The translations under genes and the position numbers were made by a program. From positions 1-14,278 of the forward strand of contig JAIRXA010000095.1 in NCBI GenBank assembly GCA_031268525.1: DNA of 14,278 nucleotides, written 5' to 3'. The first letter of the stretch is position 1; each line of letters opens with the position of its first letter. This DNA is from Coriobacteriales bacterium (GTDB lineage Bacteria > Actinomycetota > Coriobacteriia > Coriobacteriales > UBA8131). Below, one piece after another: positions 1 through 6,229 of this stretch. The notes under the pieces were generated by a model. The model saw nothing but the letters and a program-made list of their open reading frames with translations. It did not search any database and had not been told where the DNA came from.

Positions 1-543
1 CTCACGCTGATGAAGGGTGATGAGGTTGGTTATCGCATCGAAGAACTCGCCAATTTGCCGTTGCTCCACGAGTGATGGAAGCGATATGGCAGTTCCCAAA
101 ATGTTCTCGTTATAGAGCCGTTTTATCGTGCTTCCCTCAATGCCTACCCATTTGACAACAGAGTAAAAGTGCTTCAAGAAACCGTTGTCAAGCCGCTCAT
201 CATGTTTGAGCCAAACGATGTTGGAATCCTGAAAATACTCGTCTTCCCCCGTGTATTCAACGATCCGACCGATACTGCCGGAAGCAGAAATCAGAATGTC
301 ACCAACTTCAGGATATGGATACTTGGATTTGTATTCATCAAACAATTCGCGACTTATGAAAGCGTCTGCCTCACTGCCGAACGTCCCGATTTTATAAAAA
401 GGAACATCGCCCGATTCAGCAGTCTGCTCTTTGAAAATGCGTTTGTTCATTACAACAGAACCCAGTTCTCCCAACCTTCGCTGTTCCCAAGCGTCAGTAA
501 ATCCGGTGAAGCGAATGGCTGGTTTTGTCTTCGATTCGGCCAC
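1..543 (-). CDS. hsdS: Type I restriction-modification specificity subunit HsdS (partial, C-terminus beyond the window)
   Basis: This is the DNA-recognition subunit of a type I restriction-modification complex; it selects the bipartite target for HsdM and HsdR. The 181 codons in the window begin with the typical HsdS opening, IRFTGFTDAWEQRRLGE at about residues 11-27. A first target-recognition domain follows, containing GDILISASGSIGRI and the usual SLPSLVEQRQIGEFF and ITLHQRE that open the central conserved helix. The second recognition domain lies left of base 1. I chose the GTG at 543 because GAGAGG sits 8 bases upstream; an in-frame GTG at 552, overlapping the hsdM stop, is possible. The start lies one base past the hsdM stop, so the two genes are co-transcribed and probably translationally coupled. 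Recognition specificity cannot be read from the sequence. Confidence 0.93.
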   Translation of the reverse strand, partial: MAESKTKPAIRFTGFTDAWEQRRLGELGSVVMNKRIFKEQTAESGDVPFYKIGTFGSEADAFISRELFDEYKSKYPYPEVGDILISASGSIGRIVEYTGEDEYFQDSNIVWLKHDERLDNGFLKHFYSVVKWVGIEGSTIKRLYNENILGTAISLPSLVEQRQIGEFFDAITNLITLHQRE

Positions 544-544
544 G

Positions 545-3127
545 TCATTCACCTCTCAGCAGGGATTGGAACTCACCAAGTCCCTTCATGTCGTACTCGT
601 TGCCCGTCAGACCATCAATCAGAGTGGAAAGCGACGATTTTGCCTCGGCGATTTGTCCGGCCACTTCCGCATAGGTGGTGGCATACTTTTCGACCAGGGT
701 TCGAATGCGGGCGGTCAAGTCTGTGATGATGTTGTCAGGTATCTTGTAGAGAGCGGCCATGAGTGGCGCAATCCACTTGGCTGCAAGCAACCCAGTCACC
801 TGCTCGTCCGACAAGCCCTCAATCGTCTCTTTGGTGAGCGAGTGTAATGCGGCCACTTCCTTCTTGACCTGCGCCTTGATATTTTTCTCTTCCTCTATCA
901 ACTGCTTGACCTGCACCAGCTTTCTCTCAAAGGAATCCTCGGAATAGCTTGCGATTGCGGCCTTTGCCTGCGTGGAGGAGCCGAGCAGCTCCTTGACCTT
1001 CTTGCTCACGTCCGTGGCAGAAAAGGCATCCTTCGTCTCAGTGAGAACGTCGCTCTCCTTTTCTTCCTCTGACAGCGAATCGATGATTTCTTCGTAGACA
1101 GACTGAATCTCCAGCAGGCGTTCCTCTTTTTGACGCACCGTGGTGGCTTCCTCTGTGAGCAACAGGGACTGCACCAACTCGAAGGGTATCACGCGGCCTA
1201 CCCAACCATCTTGAACCTCTTGGTCTTTCTTCAATACCATGTTGGGATCTACCTTTTTGGCTGCGTCAAACCCTTCAGTTTGCAGGATTTCAAGGTCAAT
1301 TGCAGCCTTTACCCATTCATCATCAAGGGCTTGGTACGCACTGTATCGGTCAACAAGGTCAATCCTTTCGAGCCGCCCAAAGATGGCATTTGCCAGAATG
1401 GATTCCTCCTTGTTGACGTCGAGTGTCGCCCAGCCATCGATCAGCTCTCCTTTAAGCCATGCCGCGAAGTCGCCAAACGCTTCCTCGTATCTGCGCTTGA
1501 AGTCGATGACACTCTGGTTGTCTCTGACTGCTTTTTCAATATCATCCACGGCCAGCTCGTAGAAAGGCGTACCGCTCTCCATGAACAGAGCTTCTTTCAG
1601 CCCGGCGAAGGTGTCCCAGTATTCATCAAATACGGCGACCTCCTTTTTCGGTATGCCGCCGAACATGGATGCGTAAATGTCCCACGTCTGTGCCGCTTCG
1701 GATGAATCTACGTAACGGGGAATGTTGAGGTTGTACTCGTTTTGCCTGATTTCCTCCTGGCTGACCAGGCGTGAAAACTTGTCAACACTCGTTCGGCTGA
1801 TGACCGTATCGGCAATTCTCTTGATGTCGGAAGCGCGAAGAACGTTGTTTTTGCCAACTTTAGAAAAGCCCTTTGACGCATCGACAATCAATACATCTGT
1901 GGCTTCGCGCCTTCTTTTCAGCACCATGATGATGGTTGGGATTCCTGTGCCGAAGAATACATTGGCGGGAAGGCCGATGATGGCGTCAATGTGATTTTGC
2001 TCGATGAGATTCTTCCGTATCTCACCTTCCTCGCCACCGCGGAACAAAACGCCGTGTGGCAGGATGATGGTCATCATGCCGCTGGGCTTCAGGTGGAAGA
2101 GGTCATGCAGCAGGAAGGCAAAGTCGGCTTTGGTTTTGGGGGCCATACCAAAGTGTGCATAGCGTGGATCATTCTCCCTGTTTGTTGGATCCCACGCCTG
2201 CGAGTAGGGAGGATTGGAGACGACTGCATCCACATAGAGTGGATTGTACGTTCCTACGGGGTCGCTGTCTTCAAAGTACGGCCAATCTTCTTCCAGAGTA
2301 TCGCCGTTGCGCGTAACGATGTTGTCTGGCAGAATGCCGCGCATGACAAGGTTCATGCGCGTGAGGTTGTAGGTATTCTCCTTGATCTCCTGTGCATAGT
2401 ACTTGATGTTGTCCTCGCCCTTGATATGTTTGGCAACGGAGCGGCCAATGTTGATGAGCAGCGAGCCAGAGCCGCTTGTCGGGTCATAAATTTTGATTTC
2501 CGCCCTGTCCTTTACATGGTCTGCCACGATTTCTGACATCAACAGGGCAACCTCGTGCGGTGTGTAGAACTCACCAGCCTTCTTTCCGGCGTTTGCGGCG
2601 AACATACCTATCAGGTATTCATAGATGAATCCTAAGACGTCGTAGCCCTGCTTGCCATCCATGGGGATGACTTTTATCAACTGGATGAGGTCACTGATGG
2701 CCTTTGTCTGTGATCCGGAACTGTCACCGAGCTTTGAAAGGCCCGTTTGCAGAGTATCCAATATGCGGTCAAAGACTTTCCTGTGCGTTGCATTGATGAG
2801 GCGACTGAAAGCAGAGAGCGCATCACGGACATTTGACACATCAAAGTCCTTGCCCTTTTTGATCCATGTGGAAAAGAGGTTGTCGTAGGCGATGAAGTAT
2901 CCGATGCCATTTTGCACGAACTCCACACTATCTACATCGTCTTCAGTAAGGGCCTCGATATCTGTCGTGGTGAAATCCTTTTCTCTCAGAAATTTTTCCT
3001 CGGTGTCTGACAGATACTTATAGAAGATGAAGCCGAGGATGTAGTCCTTGTACTCGTTGGCCTCGATCTTGGAGCGCATCTTGTTTGCGGATTCCCAGAT
3101 CTTTGACGCCAACTGCTGCTTGTTCAT
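545..3127 (-). CDS. hsdM: Type I restriction-modification DNA methyltransferase subunit HsdM, long form
   Basis: N6-adenine DNA methyltransferase subunit of a type I restriction-modification system; with HsdS it methylates the host recognition site. The N-terminal HsdM helical domain starts MNKQQLASKIWESANKMR and includes YKDYILGFIFYKYLSD (26-41). The catalytic domain shows GEFYTPHEVALLMSEIV (185-201), the S-adenosylmethionine-binding motif DPTSGSGSL (215-223) and the catalytic NPPY (305-308). Common HsdM proteins are about 500 residues. This one is 860, with a charged, helix-rich C-terminal extension from about residue 500, including a likely coiled coil near 680-790. Such long forms are known, but the role of the tail is unclear to me. 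The start is supported by GGAGGG about 6 bases upstream. It is the first gene of an hsdM-hsdS operon; hsdR is not in the window. Confidence 0.96.
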   Translation of the reverse strand: MNKQQLASKIWESANKMRSKIEANEYKDYILGFIFYKYLSDTEEKFLREKDFTTTDIEALTEDDVDSVEFVQNGIGYFIAYDNLFSTWIKKGKDFDVSNVRDALSAFSRLINATHRKVFDRILDTLQTGLSKLGDSSGSQTKAISDLIQLIKVIPMDGKQGYDVLGFIYEYLIGMFAANAGKKAGEFYTPHEVALLMSEIVADHVKDRAEIKIYDPTSGSGSLLINIGRSVAKHIKGEDNIKYYAQEIKENTYNLTRMNLVMRGILPDNIVTRNGDTLEEDWPYFEDSDPVGTYNPLYVDAVVSNPPYSQAWDPTNRENDPRYAHFGMAPKTKADFAFLLHDLFHLKPSGMMTIILPHGVLFRGGEEGEIRKNLIEQNHIDAIIGLPANVFFGTGIPTIIMVLKRRREATDVLIVDASKGFSKVGKNNVLRASDIKRIADTVISRTSVDKFSRLVSQEEIRQNEYNLNIPRYVDSSEAAQTWDIYASMFGGIPKKEVAVFDEYWDTFAGLKEALFMESGTPFYELAVDDIEKAVRDNQSVIDFKRRYEEAFGDFAAWLKGELIDGWATLDVNKEESILANAIFGRLERIDLVDRYSAYQALDDEWVKAAIDLEILQTEGFDAAKKVDPNMVLKKDQEVQDGWVGRVIPFELVQSLLLTEEATTVRQKEERLLEIQSVYEEIIDSLSEEEKESDVLTETKDAFSATDVSKKVKELLGSSTQAKAAIASYSEDSFERKLVQVKQLIEEEKNIKAQVKKEVAALHSLTKETIEGLSDEQVTGLLAAKWIAPLMAALYKIPDNIITDLTARIRTLVEKYATTYAEVAGQIAEAKSSLSTLIDGLTGNEYDMKGLGEFQSLLRGE

Positions 3128-3165
3128 ACGTTCCCTCCGACTCCCTGTGCCTGTTGTTGACGCGT

Positions 3166-3339
3166 TTACCTGTTGCTGCTTCGTGTCCCTGGCTTTGAAT
3201 ATCGCTCCAAACGGCTTCTGATGTCTGTCAGCATTTCACCGTCATACTTGAAGTGTGCTCCGCCCTGATATGAGCCGCTGTTCCTTACAAAGCCCAACTG
3301 CTCAAGGCCACCGGCGAGTTGTGTGGATTTCCTGAGCGT
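3166..3339 (-). pseudogene. Start-less 57-codon reading frame upstream of hsdM, possible gene remnant
   Basis: Between a TGA at 3342-3340 and a TAA at 3168-3166 the minus strand stays open for 57 codons with no plausible start codon at its head. The translation has protein-like composition: TLRKSTQLAGGLEQLGFVRN, then SGSYQGGAHFKYDGEML and TDIRSRLERYSKPGTR. The first part resembles the end of a winged-helix domain, but I cannot assign a family. It ends 38 bases before hsdM and on the same strand, so it could be the 3' end of a gene that once preceded hsdM in the restriction island and lost its 5' part when the locus joined the neighbouring plus-strand gene. It may also be a chance open frame. 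Confidence 0.3.
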
Positions 3340-3361
3340 TCATTGGTAAAGCCTCGTTACA

Positions 3362-4303
3362 ATGTCTTGCATGAAGAAAAGCAGTCGAAATATCATAACC
3401 ATTGGTATAGCCTCAATACTCATTGTGGGCTCACTGTTCACTCTATCACAGTGTGCTCCATTGCAGCCATCAAACCCCGCCCAGGCACCCACTCAGGCAA
3501 CGCAGCCCAGCATCGACAGCCCGACACCAACACACACCGAGGCGATCGACATGGAAGTCTCGGTTATCGACGTTGGGCAGGGCGACTCGATTCTCGTCAT
3601 GAGCGAAGGACGTTCTCTTCTCGTGGATGCCGGCGACAGATCGTCGGGGGATGAAGTCGTTGCGTATCTGAGAGAGCAGGGAGTCGAGAGTATAGACTAT
3701 ATCGTAGCAACCCACGGCGATGCCGACCATATCGGGGGCATGGTTGAGGTTTTAGAAACCTTCGATGTGACGCATGACATCATTGCGCCAGAGCTTGCAG
3801 GTACAACAGCGACGTATCAAAACTTCGCAGCCGCCGTTGAACGCGAGCCGGGTGTCGGTTTCACCACACCTTCAGTTGGGACATCCTACTCGCTTGGGGA
3901 TGCAACCATTCAGATTATCGCAAACGGGGAAGGTGAGAAGGACACCAACGACTCCTCTATTGTCTTGAGAGTGGTCTGTGGAGGGAAGTCGGCCTTACTC
4001 CCCGGGGATATTCCTGAGCGAGTGGAACTGCAGCTCGTTGCCGCAAACGCCCCCTTGGACAGCGACCTGCTGAAAGCTGGCCACCACGGCTCAAAATACT
4101 CGTCATCCACGATCTTCCTTGATGCCGTCAGTCCCGACTACGTTGTCATCTCCTATGGTGCGAATAACCGCTATGGACATCCTGCACCGGAGGCGCTTGA
4201 ACGGCTGAGGGAGACGGGCGCAACACTCTACGACACAGTCGATGATGGAACGGTTGTGTTCCTGTTCAGCGATGGCGTGATCATGCCACCAAAGGCTGCC
4301 TGA
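3362..4303 (+). CDS. Exported ComEC/Rec2-type metallo-beta-lactamase-fold hydrolase
   Basis: Metal-dependent hydrolase of the ComEC/Rec2-type MBL family without the ComEC membrane channel domain. Motifs: DVGQGDSILV (70-79), the metal-binding THGDADHIGG (117-126, Asp in place of the second His as in ComEC-type enzymes), NDSSIVLR (196-203), LLPGDI (212-217), GHHGSKYSSS (240-249) and YGHP (271-274). The N-terminus has lysines, a hydrophobic segment at about 11-28 and a Cys at 31 in the context TLSQC. This suggests export, perhaps as a lipoprotein, although Gln before the Cys is atypical. A Pro/Thr-rich linker to residue 60 follows. Neither start, ATG 3362 or ATG 3371 (MKKSS, which gives a more typical signal peptide), has a clear ribosome site. 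The substrate is unknown; relatives act on nucleic acids or phosphodiesters. It converges with the surface-protein gene, 14 bases apart, with no terminator visible. Confidence 0.87.
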   Translation: MSCMKKSSRNIITIGIASILIVGSLFTLSQCAPLQPSNPAQAPTQATQPSIDSPTPTHTEAIDMEVSVIDVGQGDSILVMSEGRSLLVDAGDRSSGDEVVAYLREQGVESIDYIVATHGDADHIGGMVEVLETFDVTHDIIAPELAGTTATYQNFAAAVEREPGVGFTTPSVGTSYSLGDATIQIIANGEGEKDTNDSSIVLRVVCGGKSALLPGDIPERVELQLVAANAPLDSDLLKAGHHGSKYSSSTIFLDAVSPDYVVISYGANNRYGHPAPEALERLRETGATLYDTVDDGTVVFLFSDGVIMPPKAA

Positions 4304-4317
4304 CGGGTACCAGGACT

Positions 4318-5607
4318 TTATGAAAGAGCCTTGCGACCCCTTGCAACAAGCGCCCCAGAGATGATGGTCAGTATTCCGGCAAGAGAGAGCGCAGGAAACA
4401 CATCGTCTCCCGTGGCAGGAAGCTCGCCGCCCTCGTCCTTCGCTGGCGGCTTGGCGAGCACCGTTACCTCAAGCTCGAGTTCGAGACTGACTGCAAAAGG
4501 GTTGAGAATGTCAGCGGGCAGCGCGATTACTCCGTGATAGGAAAAGACCTGTCTGGTGACGAGTGAGGTATCGTAGCCTGCGGCAGAGGCGTCCCAGTCT
4601 ACAGCCACCTGGTGTGCACCATCATCGGTCTGCACGGTCACCATAGTGGGCAAGGCAAGAGCCGCCGCGTTGTTTGGGGTTCCGTATGCTGCGGCAGGTG
4701 GGTTGGCGGGCGTCGATACGGATATGAGATTCGAAGGCGCTGCCTCATATTCCAGAGTACCGCTTCCTATATAAAAAGCGGGGGTTGTCTCAAAGATAGT
4801 CTGCGCCAGAGCAAAATCGCTCGGCGCAAGCGTGATGATATGATGGAAACCTTCGATCGTGCCAGCAAAGCTCGAGTCTATCAAGGTCCAATGATGAGCG
4901 CTCAAATCGATGTCATCGTCAAAGGCGATGATTTTCGCATCAAAATCTATTCCGCCGAAATTTACGAGATAGGCAAGTCCTGCCAGATCGTCGGCGTCCA
5001 CGATAGTCTGCAGTGATTTACCCGGCTGATACCACGTTTCATCATGGTTGCCCGCGTCGGTCCAATAAGCGCTATCTACGGCAAATGCCGGAGTTGCAGG
5101 CTTTGCCGAGAGCATTCCGAGAACAAGGGCCCCGCAGCAGGCGGCAGCAAGCAGAGTTCTGAGTGGACGGCTTGCTTGCTTGCGAGTTGCTTCGTTTTGC
5201 ACGGCCTGAGGGCACAGGCGAGTCACTGCCTGCCACTCTGGCTGAATGACCGGCAACATCCGTGCTCTCTTGATGGTGCAGTTGCCCCGATGGATCAGTG
5301 AGTAATCATATGCCGAGAAGATGCCCGGGGCGTGCGGTATCGCAAGATGCCCAAAATGACCGTCAGGATCGAGTTCTACCTCAAGGATGACGTAATCGTC
5401 CGGATTGACCGGACCACGGACCTGTATCGTACGATCCGCTTGATAATAACGCGCGCCTTCTCGCATAACCTGCGCAAAGACGAGTCGGCACTCTTCGAGC
5501 GAAGAGGTGAGGAAGACGAGGCCATCTGCGCCTGCGCGGAGCATGCCTTCGTCAAGAATGCGTTTGGCGTTTGCCGTGCAGGTGTAGTGGTAAAGTGTCT
5601 GTATCAT
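4318..5607 (-). CDS. Composite LPxTG surface protein with an N-terminal ART-like domain and an internal signal-like segment
   Basis: A 429-residue protein with unusual order. Residues 1-120 look cytoplasmic: LYHYTCTANAKRILDEG (5-21), then GLVFLTSSLEE (29-39). This HYT...ILxxG...VFLTSS layout resembles ADP-ribosyltransferase-fold proteins, but the assignment is tentative. Basic residues at 142-150 precede a hydrophobic stretch (151-167) and an ATPAFA site (cleavage near 176), a normal signal peptide placed in mid-protein. The exported part has SLQTIVDADDLAGLAYLVN and DDIDLSAHHW (198-240), typical of beta-helix surface proteins. An Ig-like segment follows (334-384: VAVDWDASAAGYDTS, GVIALPADILNPFAVSL). 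It ends in a sorting signal: LPATG (396-400), hydrophobic stretch, RGRK. The full-length start has a good ribosome site (GGGAG, 6 bases upstream). The internal ATG (residue 117) has only a weak one. Sortase anchoring to peptidoglycan is expected. Confidence 0.85.
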   Translation of the reverse strand: MIQTLYHYTCTANAKRILDEGMLRAGADGLVFLTSSLEECRLVFAQVMREGARYYQADRTIQVRGPVNPDDYVILEVELDPDGHFGHLAIPHAPGIFSAYDYSLIHRGNCTIKRARMLPVIQPEWQAVTRLCPQAVQNEATRKQASRPLRTLLAAACCGALVLGMLSAKPATPAFAVDSAYWTDAGNHDETWYQPGKSLQTIVDADDLAGLAYLVNFGGIDFDAKIIAFDDDIDLSAHHWTLIDSSFAGTIEGFHHIITLAPSDFALAQTIFETTPAFYIGSGTLEYEAAPSNLISVSTPANPPAAAYGTPNNAAALALPTMVTVQTDDGAHQVAVDWDASAAGYDTSLVTRQVFSYHGVIALPADILNPFAVSLELELEVTVLAKPPAKDEGGELPATGDDVFPALSLAGILTIISGALVARGRKALS

Positions 5608-5710
5608 TCTGCTCCCGTCTTCTCACTACTCTTCCGATACTGTTGACAGGCACGAGGCGCGATGATCCGAGCTGCCCGTTCCGTGCGTGCGCGAGAATGT
5701 GGCAGAGGAG

Positions 5711-5739
5711 AGTTTATCAGAGATTGTGGCATATCACAA
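5711..5739 (-). promoter_or_regulatory. Candidate sigma-70-type promoter for the LPxTG gene
   Basis: On the minus strand TTGTGA (5739-5734) and TAAACT (5716-5711) are separated by 17 bases. Each matches the consensus at 4 of 6 positions. Transcription would start near 5704, about 97 bases before the start codon. The inverted repeat at 5723-5740 covers the -35 box and part of the spacer, and the perfect palindrome at 5747-5766 lies immediately upstream, so the promoter is probably controlled by a DNA-binding regulator. Confidence 0.45.
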
Positions 5740-5740
5740 T
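5723..5740. promoter_or_regulatory. Inverted repeat ATTGTG-N6-CACAAT over the candidate -35 box
   Basis: Perfect 6-bp arms around GCATAT. It resembles CRP-type half-sites but the arm spacing is 2 bases too short for the standard site. Overlap with the predicted -35 element suggests an operator for a repressor. Confidence 0.45.
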
Positions 5741-5746
5741 AAATCG

Positions 5747-5766
5747 ACACATAGCATGCTATGTGT
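5747..5766. promoter_or_regulatory. Perfect 20-bp palindrome
   Basis: The half-site ACACATAGCA is followed directly by its exact reverse complement TGCTATGTGT, giving uninterrupted dyad symmetry over 20 bases. It starts 8 bases upstream of the candidate -35 box of the LPxTG gene. Size and symmetry suit a dimeric helix-turn-helix regulator. No regulator gene lies next to it, so the binding protein is unknown. Confidence 0.6.
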
Positions 5767-5799
5767 ACTTACCAGTAGGATGCCCAGTAGAATGCCACT

Positions 5800-5901
5800 G
5801 GCCAGTTCGCTTGTTGTGGTGTAATTGCCGGGGTGCCAGCCCACAAGTCATGGCGTGATTACTGAGAGGCCAACCCACGGGTTATGATGCAATTGGTAGG
5901 A
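5800..5901. repeat. Three diverged tandem copies of a 34-bp unit
   Basis: Units begin at 5800 (GGCCAGTTCG), 5834 (TGCCAGCCCA) and 5868 (GGCCAACCCA), exactly 34 bases apart. A further GGCCAG begins on phase at 5902 but then diverges. By my alignment pairs share 20-21 of 34 positions without gaps, against about 8-9 by chance. Shared positions include GCCA, a central GT..TG and an ATT near base 25. Many differences are transitions. The unit is not a multiple of three, so this is not a coding repeat. No spacer/repeat alternation is seen, so it is not a CRISPR array. Confidence 0.5.
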
Positions 5902-6156
5902 GGCCAGATGCCCCTCCCTTCGGTCTCTGTTGTTTTGTAAAGCGCGCCTGAGATACTTTACGTAGATTTGATGTTCAACTTACCATCGCTTGATACCACC
6001 TCTTTATAGTACTTGTCAGTGGCCTACCAAACTTCTCTTCAGGCTTGTACTTTGAGCCGGTAGGCAGCACCTGAGAACCATCAGACAGTGGACTTGTGGA
6101 GCCGTAGACGACAGGCCCGCTGTGATATAGCGATTGTTTCGTACAAGCGCGCTCTG

Positions 6157-6205
6157 ACCGTTTTACCACACGACCGTACCTCAATTGAATACACCGTTTT
6201 ATACC
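6157..6205 (+). promoter_or_regulatory. Candidate pstS promoter with Pho-box-like direct repeats
   Basis: ACCGTTTTA occurs at 6157-6165 and again at 6193-6201, with ACCGTACC between them at 6173-6180. A possible -10 box TATACC lies at 6200-6205 with no recognisable -35 box at the right distance. That pattern is expected of promoters activated by a PhoB-family regulator bound to direct repeats. Transcription would then start near 6212, giving a leader of about 18 bases before pstS. Confidence 0.35.
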
Positions 6206-6229
6206 GCACACACAGAGGAAAGGATTTCC

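Larger units (their letters stand above)
5608..6229. other. Gene-free divergent region between the LPxTG gene and pstS
   Basis: These 622 bases hold no convincing gene. From left to right they contain a candidate promoter for the LPxTG gene with two inverted repeats, a 12-bp tandem pair (CAGTAGGATGCC at 5773-5784, CAGTAGAATGCC at 5785-5796), the palindrome ACTGGCCAGT (5797-5806), three diverged 34-bp repeat units, and a direct-repeat array before pstS. On the minus strand at 5975-6130 the frame ending at a TGA reads SGPVVYGSTSPLSDG and EEKFGRPLTSTIKRWYQAM. This looks more protein-like than the surroundings and may be the tail of a decayed gene, but I do not recognise it. Confidence 0.6.

Noticed and set aside
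1991..2536. 181-codon open frame on the plus strand
   Set aside because: It is antisense to the hsdM catalytic domain and has no recognisable motif.
5723..5740. Standard CRP or FNR site
   Set aside because: The arms TTGTG/CACAA are similar, but the spacing between half-sites does not match either consensus.
5800..5901. CRISPR array
   Set aside because: The 34-base units are contiguous and diverged; there are no unique spacers between identical repeats, and no cas gene is in the window.
6185..6229. Upstream extension of pstS starting at ATG 6185
   Set aside because: It would place 15 residues before the signal peptide and lacks a ribosome site, whereas ATG 6230 has a strong one and a typical lipoprotein start.
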